Part shown: positions 13,938-26,173 of the stretch, piece by piece | Layout of the letters: every line of letters begins with the position of its first letter | Position numbering within the stretch: the stretch's first letter is position 1 | Assembly (NCBI GenBank): GCA_020226215.1 | Contig: CM035234.1 | Span: 74,541,135 to 74,605,134 of the forward strand | From: Sindora glabra | Taxonomy: Eukaryota > Streptophyta > Magnoliopsida > Fabales > Fabaceae | Direction of reading: 5' to 3' | DNA: 64,000 nucleotides | Notes under the pieces: generated by a model | Database searches by the model: none | Told to the model about the DNA's origin: nothing | Seen by the model: only the letters and a program-made list of their open reading frames with translations | Program-made: the position numbers and the translations under genes

Positions 13938-15049
13938 TTCCAAGCATAACTTAAATTGCATACAATGTTGTAATTGTAGATTGTGTCGTAATCGTAATTT
14001 TTCATAATCCCAAGGACGGACATATTCACAACCACGTGGAGGCAATTGCCCCAACGGTGAAATTTTGTTTACGCTTGTATATACGTTAATTTTAAATATT
14101 TGTCTCCGTATATTTTGTAAGATTTGCCCCCATATTTTGCTCTTTCAATTGAAAGAAAAATATTTTTTTTGGAAAAAAAAATATTTGAAAATTCACTCAT
14201 TACACACATTAATAAACTCCTAAAGAAAGAAATCAAGAAAATAAGTCTTATATATTCTAATTAAATATTTAGATATTTTAATTTTATAATAACTTAGATT
14301 TTTATTTTTCTCTATATATAAATAAAAAAATTTGGATCTATTTGTTTAAGGAATACTAATTTTTATACACCATAATAATTTGATATAAATATGAAACTCT
14401 TATATAAGCTCGCATTTAATTTATATGAGTTAAAATTATAAATGAATTGATTTATTTAATATGAATAATAAATGAATTGAATTAAAATTGTAAACACATT
14501 GACATAATAATTTATATAAAATTTTAAAAATATTATTTAAAAATAACTAATAATTAAATTATATATAAAAATATAAAATTCATATTTTAATAAAATAATA
14601 ATTAAAGTTTAAAAATATTTTATCACTAATTAAAAATATTTTTATTAAAAATAAGAAGTAATTAAATTTATTAAACAAATTAGATGAATTGACTCTTCTT
14701 GACATATTTAATAAATAAATTAACTTGATATAATATGATTATTATTCACATTCGACTTCTTATTAGTCTCGAACACCATATAAATTCGATTTGTAAATAC
14801 AAATTATCATCCCTAATCTTCCATGACAATAAGCGCATTTTTTTATATTTATATGTTATTTTACAATATAGCGAAATCCATAATTTAAAATCATGTTGAA
14901 AAAATTGGTGGGTTTAGGGTCAGAAAAGAAATCTTAGTCGAGCTGGACTGATACGGAAGCGGGGATCAGAAACAATGGTAAGCATAGTTTCAAAATTCAG
15001 TTGCGGTTGCATTGGATTAATAAAATTGTAAATAAATGTGAGAAAGATA
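13938..15049. other. AT-rich intergenic DNA, no gene seen
   Basis: No gene recognised. A slightly GC-richer patch at about 14,905–15,010 contains CAATGGTAAGC, which resembles a splice donor context. There is no flanking exon evidence. Confidence 0.5.
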
Positions 15050-15345
15050 TGGTTTGTTCATTTATTATTTTTAAAAAAATTTTTACTTTTAAAAATAAAA
15101 AAATTTGTTTGGAAATTATTTTTATAATTTATTTCTAAAAAATTATAACTCTAAATATATAAATAGAAATAATATTTTAATATTTTCTTAATTTATTTTT
15201 TATCTTGATATCAGTTTTATAATTGAATAAAATATTTTTTATTTGTAGCACCTATCATTTTTTATTTTTTATTTTCTTTAAATTTAAAATTAGATTTTAA
15301 AAATAAAAAATAAAAAATATATCTAAATATATTCGTAATTATTGC
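15050..15345. repeat. Dispersed repeat, copy A (second copy in the LTP intron)
   Basis: This AT-rich segment shares an ordered series of words with 36,190–36,515. Examples are TATTTTCTTAAYTTATTTTT, then a TTTTATAATT-AATAARATATTTT stretch, then ACCTATCATTTTYTATTTTT. The ends are imperfect inverted repeats (right end, other strand: ATATATTTAGATATATTTTT). It is probably a MITE of about 300 bp. No coding potential. Confidence 0.5.
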
Positions 15346-15867
15346 ACATAAAATTGCTATTGCGAGATCCCGGATGACAAATAATAGAGGTCGGTTTTTG
15401 GAAGCCTAGGCAGCATCTGTTTCCACATAAGTGACGGTACAGGCGACCGACGTAACAATTGAACAAAATTTAGTTGAGAGGAGGGGACAATAAATATGAG
15501 TCTCTTCGGGTAGAATTGAAAGAAAGGTTTGTGACTACTATTTTCATTAAAGGCGCAGATCTAGTTGGAGGTGTATTCCCATTCGGCTAAGACTATTTAT
15601 AGCCTGCCACTAAATATCCTAGTTGAAGTTGTGGACAGCTGGCAACTTCTGAACTACCCAATTAAAGAAGTGAGAGAGCAGACAAACTCTTCAGATAGAT
15701 GGACATACTGGTTACGTGTACTTACTAGAGGTGAAAATGAAGTAAAAATGAAATTAAAATGAAAGAAAATAGAGGGAGAATTAATTAAAAATGAAAGATT
15801 TTTTTATGTGTTTTATTTGTAATGAGTAAAAATGAGAAGGGAAGGGAATGAGAGTAAAATTAATCTC
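15346..15867. other. GC-richer intergenic stretch, nothing recognised
   Basis: Bases about 15,360–15,720 are GC-richer than the neighbours and contain an open frame of 65 codons (15,565–15,762, + strand), but the peptide matches no family I know and no splice or promoter context supports it. The purine-rich tail (15,725–15,860) resembles a decayed MITE arm. Confidence 0.35.
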
Positions 15868-18051
15868 TTTATTTGGAATGGATGAAAATTGAAAAAAAAA
15901 GTGATCGAGTTAAATTATTATAATATTTTTATAATATATTATTAATTTTTGTTATAATATTAATTTAACAAATTCAATTAAAATTGATAAAATGTTATAC
16001 ATTTAATAATAAATAATTTTTTTAGATAATTTTAAATAATAATATTAATTTTTATTTTCACATCTACCTCTAATATTAATATTACATATTGTTGGATTCA
16101 AATATTTTCATATATTGACACTTTAATGACACACGTTTGCTTATCATATTTCAACTTGTAAAGTTTGGTAAATGTGAAAATTTTTTATTTTTTATTTTTT
16201 AAATATATTTTTATTTTTATTTATTATTTTAAAATTTTAATAAAATATTAAATATATGTTCTAATTTTATTTTTTATTAATAAATATTTTATTATTTTAT
16301 ATTTTCAATTCATTTATATTTATTCCATCATATTTATATTTTAATTATTTTAAATTTTATATTTAAAGAATAATTTTGAAAAACTTATAAAAAAAATAAA
16401 ATTATTTTTAATATTTATAAAATCAGTTAATAGATGTAAATAATAAAAAATAAAGAATTATTTACTACCGTAGGTTAGCTTTCTTCGTCACAAGATACAT
16501 TGTGCTTGGTGAAGAAGCTAAAGGTAGCAGCTTCTTTCTAATGAAGTGAAGGGCAGTAATTGAAAGAAATGGATGAGATGGATTTCACCCTAACAAACTC
16601 CTCATTTTAGAGGGCAAATTTTAACTGTGGGACCCACAATTTTTTTTATTCCGTTCACCCTTTCTTAATTTTCACCCTTTAGCTAAACAAGGTGAAATTC
16701 AAATTTCACCCCTTCTTCTTTCCCCCCTCATTACACCTATTCCAAACGGATCATTATAAATTATGTACTTAAATTTTCACTTTGTATGTTAGAACATAGA
16801 AAGTTGGTAATTACAAATTGGATCACAATTTTTAATAATAAAATAGTAGTGCACTAACATTGATAAATCATAAAAGAAATAAAGGCTTTTATTATGAAAT
16901 TCAAAATGAATGGAAAGTGGCTAATGAAGGTGAAAAGAAAGCAATAATGAAAATTTTCCAGAAGAAATTTAAAGTTTCAGTTAATATTTATTTACATATT
17001 TTGTAGCATTTTTTATATAAAAATGATATACTATATAAATATTATAATTATTGTATTTTTCCTATTCTAAATAATATATTATATAAATATTCACTTAATA
17101 ATGTAATTTTTTTTGTACTTGATAAATTAACTAAATAAAAATCTTGTTTAATAGAAACAAATATACTTATTCATCATTAATTTTTGGATATACCACAAGA
17201 TTGACAATAAAGGTCCATTTATTTTGATTGAAAATATTTTTTGTTAGAATAATTTTATTTATTTAATATTAAATATGATGAGTAAGGTAAAAAAATAATA
17301 TTCTTTATTTTAAAGAGAAAATTATTTTCTTTTACTATTATAATAACATATATTACTTTTAAAATCCTAAATTATATAAGCGACAAAAAGTTTCTTTACT
17401 CATATACAAATAATTTAGATTTTTTTATAAATAATATTTCTCAAGAAAATAAATGAAGCTTTAATTTATATTTAACGGTCTAAATTCCATATACTTTATT
17501 ATTGTAATACTTACAATTAATTTTATAAAGTAAATATTATTTATAATATTACATATATGTATAAAGTAACATCATTAAATATATTAATAGCTATTCAATT
17601 GAAATAAGTTTTTATAAGTATTACAATTATATTTTATTGTGAAAACTAAATGGCATAGACTACAATATGTTTGAGCCCATAATTTATGACACATTAATGA
17701 GTTAAAAAATATAAATGACTAAGATTGAGACTAGTTATTTACTATTTGAAATCAATGGTAGGGAGGCTTCCTTCTTTCTTAATTCTTTTCGTACAAATTA
17801 TAAATTAATCTCATAAATATAAAAGTAACAAAGAATTAAAGGATGGTAGAAAGTACTTTGCTTTTTCATTCTAATCCCTTATTTTTCAAGAAGAAAATTA
17901 TCTCATGAATATATTGATTTCTTCATTTTACCATTTTTTATTTTTGGCCTTTGGGTTTCATTTTTTGAAAGATATATATTTTATTTATTTTTTATTTGAG
18001 TTTAGTTTTTATAGTAGAGATTTTCATTTCCTCTCAATATTTAATAAAAAT
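15868..18051 (+). repeat. 2.2-kb direct duplication, copy 2
   Basis: Direct repeat of 5,850–8,048, including its leading MITE-like 885 bp (to about 16,750) and about 1.3 kb of further AT-rich DNA. The similarity stops abruptly after TTTAATAAAAAT at both right ends. The flanks then differ completely, which defines the duplication limits. Non-coding. Confidence 0.85.
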
Positions 18052-20174
18052 TCATTTTCTAAAGAAATTATTCCACATTGAAATATAATTTAATTAGAAA
18101 ATCATCTTTACTTTAAGATACATGATGGTGAAAATATCTTAATGTCTTCCTTATAGAATATACAAGGCTTCTTCCTTAAACATAAGTGGATTATGGCTTT
18201 TTGAATAAATTGTCATTTTTCAAAATTCAATATAACAAAAGGATTAAGTTGCGAAACTTCTAGCCCTAACTTTGTTGTTCATGTAATTGGTTCTTTTGCC
18301 ACATGTCCATTCCTTTTCAATTATTTGAAGCAAGGTATTAATTAGGGTATAGATATAATAAGGGATGGAAGATGGAAGTTTCTATCCATTCACAAATAGC
18401 ATCCCCTATTTTCTTTATCATCACTTGCAGAATATGATGTTAAGCTCAAGCTGGGCATTAATAATTGATAAATTATTATATGGGGACTTATTTTGTGCTA
18501 CATTTGCCCAGATTCACATAATTTTTGCTATCTTTAGCCCTTTGGGGCCTCCTCACATCTATTTAAAGTCGGATGTAAATTAACTTAACCTACTAAATGC
18601 TAATTATTTACCTTGTGTTTTGCCTTAAACTAGATACATTTGTCTACCGAATTAATTTAGAAGGCTGACTTATAATAATATGTCATCTTTATATAATTCC
18701 ACATATACTATTATTTTTACTTTCAAGTTAGATTTTAATTTGTGGGTTGCAATATTGGAATTGCAACACTTGTTGCAACTGCATTCTTCATAAATTACAA
18801 GTATTGCAATGCATTGCAGCTGTAGCGGTTGTACTAATCCTAATACAATCATTTTAAAGATTTTTTGTTAATATAATAGTTAAAAGTTTTGATATTTTAC
18901 TTATAAATAAATTTTATTTGATCTAACATGACATTATGTTAAATTAAAAGAATTAATGTATATTCTACAACTATGTGCGCTATTTTTCTAAATTTTTCTA
19001 AGTTTGGAAGTATTTTAATAATTTCTATATGATTTGAAATTTTCAAAGGATAAGAAAAGGTCATGATTATGATCCTTACATTTTTATGTTCATTTCAATA
19101 TATTATAGTGTTGATTAGAAAATCGAAAGCATGAGACAAGACCTTATATCAACTTGAAAAAATATATTTACTTGTGTCAAAAGGCTTTTTAGTTCAAAAT
19201 ACTTTTTATGGAATAGAGTGTTTAGAGGTTTTGTAGGACATTTTGACACTAAGTTTAGGACTCTAGCATGTTAACTTATGGTCATTTCTTATACATTCAA
19301 AACTATGATATAAGGGTGAATAGAGTTGTCTTTCACCCTTTTTGAAATAGCCTCTTTTTAGCCAGTTATGCTTAAGGATTCATATGCAGGAAAGTTTTTT
19401 TATCCTACTATAGTGCTAAAATTTTAGTGCTACTTTTTATTCTATAAAGACAAATTAGCAATTATGATATCATAATTAAATGGTTTCTTAAATCAAGGGA
19501 GTAATTTTTTAATTTGTCTTAATACAATAGGAAGTAGTATTGAGATCTTAAAACTACAATAGGACTAAAAATTTTTCCTCTTGTGTAAGATATTCTTGTA
19601 GCTCGGTATGAGTGAATGCTTTAACAACATTTGAATTTGATTTATGGATTTATGAGTTATGCTATCTATTCCAAACATACCACAATGACTTTATAGGAAG
19701 TTTAACATGTTAGCTAAAAGTAGTAAATATACACCACATAAATATAGTTAAAAAGGCACCAATTCTTGCTTAAATACTTATTTTTTTATTTTAATGCAAG
19801 TAGATATTGGTGGATTTGTGTAAAGAAGAATCAAAATTTTGAGGTTTTCTTAAATGGGAATTCTATGGCATAACACAGAATAGGTATTAATAATATTATG
19901 GACCATTAATTTTTATAGCACTAATGATTGTATTCTTTTAAGAAGAGAATTTTTTTTTCTAAAAAAAAGAGATTAATTAATTAATGTTTCTAGAAATTTT
20001 TTTAGGCTTCATTTGGAATAATCCTCCCATTTTCCACAATTTATATTCCTTTATCAACATGCCTAAATCCCAATTGACACAACTAAGGAGGAATCAAAGG
20101 ATAAGGAGATTTGATTCATATGCAAAATATCAAAAGCAATCCAAGAAATAAAAAATGGCGTCCCACATCCCTAA
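18052..20174. other. Intergenic DNA, no gene seen
   Basis: AT-rich sequence without a supported gene. Open frames at 18,365–18,583 (+) and 18,670–18,852 (-) lack recognisable domains and are taken as chance. The stretch ends where the copia 5' LTR begins at TG (20,175). Confidence 0.5.
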
Positions 20175-20785
20175 TGTTGAAGCTCATCATTCTATCTCTC
20201 TTTCTCTCAATCTTGTATAGCCTAAAGATGTAAATGTCTTTGTTTTGGATTGCTATATATTTGCTTATGTGCAAATCTACCTTGTTGACAAATTTAGCAT
20301 TTAGCAACCATAAGTTTTGAAAACTTACTTCTATAAAGTTAACAAAGGGGCATGCAAAATAATAATAAGTTAGAAAGCTGAATGACATTTAATGTCCAAG
20401 GCAAGCACAATGGCTATAAATAGCTAACCTCTTTATTCAACAAATACAAGAAAGCCAAGAGCCAAAAAAAAAAAAAAGAGATACAAAGCAAGGCTTCTTT
20501 AAGTTAGTGTGTGTTAGTGTTGTGCGTGTTTCTTTTATTAGTAAAAATATTGTGAACATATAATATATTAAGCATTTAGGTGATATAAAGTATGTTTTGT
20601 ACTTTCCACTTGGTGGATCTTGTATATTGGAAAATATTACACAATTGTAATTAATATTTGAATTTTTTTTAAATGAGTGTAATTTCTTTATTCTAGTGAA
20701 TAAAATTAAAATATTCTTTTTTATATCTAGTTGAAATTTTCTAGTTTATTATTCTCTTTTAGTCAATTATTTAGCATTTTATTCA
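20175..20785 (+). repeat. Ty1/copia 5' LTR
   Basis: This 611-bp LTR begins TGTTGAAGCTCATCATTC and ends TTATTCA, the usual TG...CA limits, and is followed six bases later by the primer-binding site. A TATA-like CTATAAATA (20,414–20,422) is in the right place to be its promoter. Its first about 200 bp align with the sequence after the polypurine tract at 25,086, sharing for example TAAGTTTTGAAAACTTACTT. The alignment has many substitutions, so the insertion is old. Confidence 0.85.
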
Positions 20786-20791
20786 ATAATT

Positions 20792-20803
20792 TGATATTAG
20801 AGC
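20792..20803 (+). promoter_or_regulatory. Copia primer-binding site (initiator tRNA-Met type)
   Basis: TGATATTAGAGC differs at two positions from TGGTATCAGAGC, the sequence complementary to the 3' end of plant initiator tRNA-Met that primes reverse transcription in most plant copia elements. It lies six bases after the 5' LTR. Confidence 0.8.
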
Positions 20804-21042
20804 TAGTTAGTTAGAGACTAATTTTGAAAGAATGACACATGGAAATTTTTTGTTAATGTATAGTTTAGGATTGTAAGTTTAATTGATTTAAGATTAAGTG
20901 AGTAATTTTTTTAAAATAAAAATTACAATAATAGAAATACAATCCATAAAGAGCATTGAAAAGTTAAATAACAATAATTATAGCGTGTGGTTTATATGTA
21001 TGGAGTCATACTTGTAAAAATAATATCTTTGGGAGGTCATGA

Positions 21043-24000
21043 ATGACAATAAATAATACTATAGAACTAAAACAAAGAGATGCTGAAACATTCAAAAAAT
21101 GGCAAATCAAAGCTGAGATAGCCATGTATACAATCATGACCATTATAAACAAGGAGATAATAAAGCACATCAGAGTTGTGAAGAATTTTAAATAAGCTTG
21201 AGATATTCTTATTTCTCAATTCACAAAGAAGAGTGATACTCGACTTTAGCTATTGGAAAATAAGTTGACATGACCATTATAAACAAGGAGACGATAGAGA
21301 ACATCAGAGCTGTGAAGAATCCTAAAGAAACTTAGGATACTCTTGCTTCTCAATTCATAAAGAAGAGTGATACTTGACTCCAATTGTTGGAAATAAGTTG
21401 ATGCCTATGTTATAAGATGACAAGACAATATGCTAATATTTTTCAAAAATTAAATCCATTTGTAATGACATAGTAAAAATCGATTTAGAGTAAAAAATCT
21501 TATAAGCTCATATGAAAGGAATAATCATTCATGGTTAGCAATGATTGCATAGTAGTTTTATGATAGCAATACAAGGATGGCCTACTTAACCATCTTTGGA
21601 AGAGTTAGAAAACTTATTAATAGTTTAAGAATCATTAGCATGATAACTAGTTAGAGCACCATTGAAAGGTGAAGAAGAAGCATTTTTTGGTGGCATTAGT
21701 AAAGGCAAGCTTAAAAGCTAGAAGGGAACAAACAAGAGAAACAATAATTAAAGATAATAAGAACAAGTTCAAAGAAATACACAATCAAAGAAAGCATTGT
21801 TAAAACATTCCTAAAGGCATCCTGTAGCAAACAAGTGCCACAATGATGAGTATTACAATTATGGCAAGAAGGGTCACTATGCCAAAGATTATTACTCTAA
21901 GAAGAAGAATGTTGAAGGAAAAATAACAACATTTAATGGTTATAGAAAAGGTTATGAAAGTGAAGTCGAATGGGATGTTGAAGCATCATTTGCTGTAATA
22001 GAGCTACTTGAAGAACCTTTCACTAATAGAGAGAAAGAAGCCTATTCTTATACAAAAGAAATGACATTGACAATGTTTATTATAGAAGTGATAGACTACA
22101 ATAAGAATTGGATTATTGACTTTAGTTGCTTAAACTATATGACTAGTGATAAAGAAAAGCTAGAGGATGTTTTAGAGTACAGATCTAAATAAATAGTGGT
22201 GACTGCTAATAACTTTAAACTTTCAATCAATTATATTGGTAAAATAGCAATAACACCTTATTGTAATTCTAAAAAAATGTAACTTAAGAATGTCTACCAT
22301 GTGCTCGGCATGAAGAAAAATCTATTGTTAATGGCATAATTAGTGGATGAAGGTAGTTTATTTTGTTTAGGCCTAAAGATGTGAAAGTATATAAAGATAT
22401 GAAAGTGTTAGGGACACAAATGATGGCTAGAAAATAGTTAGAGTCTGCTTATGTAATGTTTGTAGAAGTAGCATATGTAGACAAAAACTGAATAAATAAG
22501 ACAATTGATCTTTGGCATGCACATCTGGGATATGTTAATTATCATAAGCTCAAATTCATAATGTCGAAGTTTAAGCTCATACAATTTGTGTTAGATATCA
22601 ATATGATAAGGTGCATCAATTACCACATATAAAGTCAAACTATAGAGCAATAGAGCTACTAGCATTAGTAAACTTATATATTTTCGGATTAGTAAAGCAA
22701 CCTTCAATTAATGGCATGAAGTACATCATTACTTTTATTGATAATTTCTCAAGATATGTTTAGGTATCTTTCATGAAAGAAAAATTCAAAGCTTTGAATA
22801 AGTTTAAGGAATTCAAAGAATTAATCAGAGCTAAAGTTAAAATAAAGATAAAGTGCCTTTGCATAAATAATGGCAAAGAATATACCTTAAAAGAATTCTC
22901 AGACTATCTTAAGGAGTTCAAAATAAGGCAACAATTCATAGGTCCTAACATTCTATAGTAAAATAGAGTTGTTAAAAGGAAGAATTACCACCTTGCTGAA
23001 ATTTGTCATTACATGTTGCATTTTAAAAATGTACTAGGATTGTATTAGGAAGAATGCATGAAAACTACAATTTATGTCATCAACCAATTGTCATAAGTGA
23101 GAATGGAGGCAATCAATGATTTAAGGAATAAGTTTGATAAAAAAGCTTTGAGGTGTTTCTTTGTCAGATATGATGAAAAGAGAAAAAGGTGAAGATGCTA
23201 TGACCTAACAATAGTTAAATGCCATATTTCTAGAAATGTAGTATTTGATGAGACATCATCTTAGTGGTTTCCATAACGTATGATATTGCCCATTTAAAAG
23301 AAATTAAAGATATATTACATGAAGTGTTGGAGGAGTAAGATCAAAACTAAAACAAAAAATGTATTGAAAAGCCTACATTATCAAATAAGTTAACTCTTGA
23401 AAAAAAAATCTATAATAAACTGGTTTATACCAATAACTAATAAAAGATACTAATAATAAAGGAAATTTTGAGCTATAATTTAGAAAATTAATAAAATAGA
23501 GAAAGCCTAACCCTAAGTATGATAATATGGTATTAGCTAAAGAAGTAAGCATCATTAAACCATTAACTTTTGAAGAAGCACTTGAAAAAGTGGAATGAAA
23601 GAAATCAATGATAGTGAAGATTGAAGCTCTGAGTAAGAATAAAACTTAGGATTTGGTACCAAAACTTATTTCATGCAAATGGGTGTATAAAGTAAAAACT
23701 CATCCTAATGGAACGGTGAAGAGATATAAGGCTCAATTAATTGCTTATGGATTCTTACAATAATACAAACTAGATTATGATGAAACTTTTAGTTCAGTAG
23801 CAAAGATCACAACAACATATGTTCTATCAACACTTATAGCTAGTAAATTATAGGACTTGTGGTAATTAGATATAAAGAATACTTTCCTCCATAGTAAATT
23901 AGATTAAGAAATTTATATAGAGTAACCATAAAAACTCCAATGTAAGGCTTATCTAAAATTTATATGTAAGTTGTGAAAAGCACTTCATGGCCTAAAACAA

Positions 24001-25060
24001 GCATCAAGGGCATGGTATGGAAAGATTGCTAAGTTCTTGGTTCAAAGTAACTTTTTCTTTACATCAATGGATTCTAGCTTGTTTGTGAAAGAACGAGATG
24101 GAATATTGACAATTATGCTTATATACATCGATGATCTAATCAACACAGGATATGATAATGAAGATATTTGTTGAACTAAGGAAAATCTTGCAGTTTGTTT
24201 CTAAATGAAAGAACTCAGAGAACTCAAACACTTTTTGAGGCTTGAGATTGATAGAAATAAAAATAAGTTATTTTTGTGTCAATAAAAGCATGCAAAAGAC
24301 TTGTTAGAGAAATTTAGATTGTTAGATTGCAAGCTTATTTTAACTCTATTAGAGCCTAATGTCAAGTTATGTATAGTAAAAGGGAAGGATCTAGATGATC
24401 TAGTCATGTACCATCAACTAATTGGTAACCTAATTTATTTAACTTTGATGCATTTGGATATTATTCATACAGTTAGGATAGTAAGCTGATTTTATAGAAT
24501 CTAAAAAAACCCCATTTGGAAGTAATTTGATGTATTCTAAGATATGTAAAGGAAACAATAAACTTTAGTCTCTTTTACAAAAGAGACATATGCAAATTAA
24601 TTAGCTATTATGATGTCAACTATGCTAGTGATCATGACATAAAAAGATTTACTATAGGTTATATATTTAACATTAGATTTGGAGCAATTTCATGATGCAA
24701 TAAAAGATAACTAACTATGTCATTATTAACTACTAAAGCAGAATATCGAGCAATAATAATGACAACTCAAAAGAATGCATGGTTAGTGTAATTATTGAAA
24801 ACTCTTTATCAACTAATTAATTATGCAACTTAGTTACACTGTAACAATCAATTAACAATTCAACTAGTTGGAAATCCTATCTTCCATGCAAGAATAAAAC
24901 ATGTAGAATTGCATTATCATTTTATTCAAGAGAAAGTATTTTAAAAAGAAATAGAGATGCATAAAATAAGTATAGAAAATCAAGTAGTTGATATATTCAC
25001 TAAAGGACTCAATGTAAGAAAACTTGAAGAATTTCAAGGGTTACTTAGTATAATACCTCA
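21043..25060 (+). pseudogene. Ty1/copia gag-pol polyprotein, heavily degraded
   Basis: Retrotransposon polyprotein that would make capsid, protease, integrase, reverse transcriptase and RNase H for copy-and-paste transposition. All copia domains appear in order in broken frames. Gag of the UBN2 type lies at 21,060–21,410 (LKQRDAETFKKWQIKAEI). A CCHC knuckle at about 21,838–21,895 reads YNYGKKGHYAKDY, with the cysteines replaced by tyrosine. A protease remnant is near 22,110 (WIIDFS) and the GAG-pre-integrase motif near 22,500 (TIDLWHAHLGYVN). Integrase core pieces follow at 22,690–22,960. Reverse transcriptase at 23,640–24,250 has LIYIDDLI at about 24,118. Copia RNase H follows at 24,600–24,770 (TTKAEYRA), and the terminal VVDIFTKGL motif at 24,985. 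Many in-frame TAG/TAA codons replace expected Trp or Gln codons. It cannot encode active protein. Confidence 0.9.
21135..21402 (+). repeat. 134-bp tandem duplication within copia gag
   Basis: CATGACCATTATAAACAAGG begins at 21,135 and again at 21,269. The following about 130 bp, up to the TTGGAAAATAAGTTGA words, is repeated with some divergence. The period is 134, not a multiple of three, so the duplication breaks the gag frame. The divergence between the units shows the duplication happened well before the present. Confidence 0.8.
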
Positions 25061-25076
25061 AGAGATATTTAGTAAT

Positions 25077-25286
25077 GAGGGGGAGTGTTATAAATCATTA
25101 TCTACCTCTCTTTTTCTTAATTTCAAATGGCCCAAGGATGCAAATGTCTTAGTTTGGGCTTGCTAAAATAAATGGCCATATATTTTTGCATATATACAAA
25201 TCTTCTTTGTTAACAAATTTAACATTTAATAACTGTAAGTTTTGAAAACTTACTTCTACAAAGTTGACAAAGGTGCATGTCAAATA
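25077..25286 (+). repeat. Copia polypurine tract and truncated 3' LTR
   Basis: GAGGGGGAG (25,077–25,085) is the polypurine tract that primes plus-strand synthesis. The 3' LTR starts directly after it with TG at 25,086. About 200 bp align with the 5' LTR, ending near CAAATAATAA. Beyond this the two LTRs share nothing, so about two thirds of the 3' LTR is missing and has been replaced by the segment shared with 34.2 kb. Confidence 0.8.
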
Positions 25287-25288
25287 AT

Positions 25289-25395
25289 AATGATTGAAAT
25301 TAGTTACTATTTCTTCCAATATAACTGGCAATGAAGGGTTATTTTGCAATGTGTCATTAGTAACTTCAATCTTCACACTACGAGTTCCTGTGTGT
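25289..25395. repeat. Left half of a split segment (intact at 34.2 kb)
   Basis: These 107 bp match 34,203–34,312, with shared words such as TTTCTTCCAATATAAC and TTCAATCTTCACAC, at roughly 85–90% by eye. At 34.2 kb the match continues directly into 34,314–34,347, which here is found only at 30,335–30,368. The - strand gives an open peptide (GTRSVKIEVTNDTLQNNPSL) similar to that at 34.2 kb, suggesting an originally coding or repeat-derived segment, but I do not recognise it. Confidence 0.7.
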
Positions 25396-25455
25396 GAGGA
25401 GTAATTCATCAAATTTCTTAATAGATCTAAGAATAGATGTGTCCTTACTGCTCGT

Positions 25456-25560
25456 GTCTAAAAATCGAATAGGAGAGCACTCATCTTGCGGTGGGCTTAC
25501 TACTTAGATGCTTTCAGCAGTTATCCATTACGCACTTGGCTACCCAACATTTACTGTGTA
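25456..25560 (-). pseudogene. Plastid 23S rRNA fragment in the nucleus (NUPT)
   Basis: The + strand reads GGAGAGCACTCATCTTG, then GGTGGGCTTACTACTTAGAT, GCTTTCAGCAGTTATCC and GCACTTGGCTACCCA. This is the complement of a conserved part of the 3' region of chloroplast 23S rRNA, so the rRNA sense is on the - strand. A few substitutions (for example CATTACGCACTT where plastid copies have a GC-rich CTCCGCACTT-like word) and the absence of the rest of the rRNA show an old nuclear insertion of about 100 bp, not a working rRNA. It ends near ACTGTGT, where the viral relic begins. Confidence 0.85.
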
Positions 25561-25564
25561 AAAA

Positions 25565-25931
25565 ATAGAGTGGAGAATTCATATAAAGTTGGCATAATGG
25601 TATCATTTGTGTTTCAACTCCATGCTTTCTTTCCTTTGACTCAGAATAAAATCAAGTAGAACTTTAAATTTAAATGCCTCGATTTTTTCAAAATAGGTCC
25701 AAGTCAAATAGCAATGATTCGAAGCACTTCTTTTTACACTATTTCAAAAGAGACAGGAATCTTACTATCTTTAGAAAGATAAGAGACATTATATAGATAG
25801 TATAACTTTTGAGCAGTAGACCGTTTAAATGAAGAAGTTTCTAAAGGTAAGAAGTAATCAGATGAAGAAGTTGAAGACCTAAAAGAGGTAGAAGATCTGG
25901 AAAAGGAGGAGTTTGATTTCCAAAGAGCCAT
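25565..25931 (-). pseudogene. Caulimovirid relic: start of a polyprotein frame
   Basis: On the - strand a methionine (ATG at 25,931–25,929) opens a serine-rich frame of 65 residues to a stop at 25,734. The same frame continues with further stops towards the plastid junction. It lies downstream of the relic's TATA-containing segment (about 26,170–26,600), where the first reading frame of a pararetrovirus is expected. The continuation may be the start of a movement-protein-like region, but the similarity is weak. Truncated at about 25,565 by the NUPT. Confidence 0.5.
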
Positions 25932-26173
25932 GGTGATAGATGAACTTTTAAAGAAAAGATAGGGTAGTGGTTTCAGAATATAAGCAAATTGCCCGAGACA
26001 CACATGCTCACCTTAGAGCAATAACTCTTAAGGGTACTATACTCTTCGTCCTAAAACTACACTCATGTTTTAGCACTCAATTACATAGAGAACTAACTGC
26101 TTTTGATATGGAAGATCAGTCAAAGCTACAACCATAGAGCATACACAGATAGTCCAAAAGCTCAACTTTCAAC

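Noticed and set aside
15565..15762. Small gene in a GC-richer patch
   Set aside because: The 65-codon frame has no family resemblance, and no promoter or splice context supports it.
18365..18583. Small + strand gene
   Set aside because: The frame has no recognisable domain and lies in ordinary intergenic composition. Its length is within chance for this much sequence.
25456..25560. Functional rRNA gene
   Set aside because: Only about 100 bp of a plastid-type 23S rRNA is present, with substitutions and no flanking rRNA.
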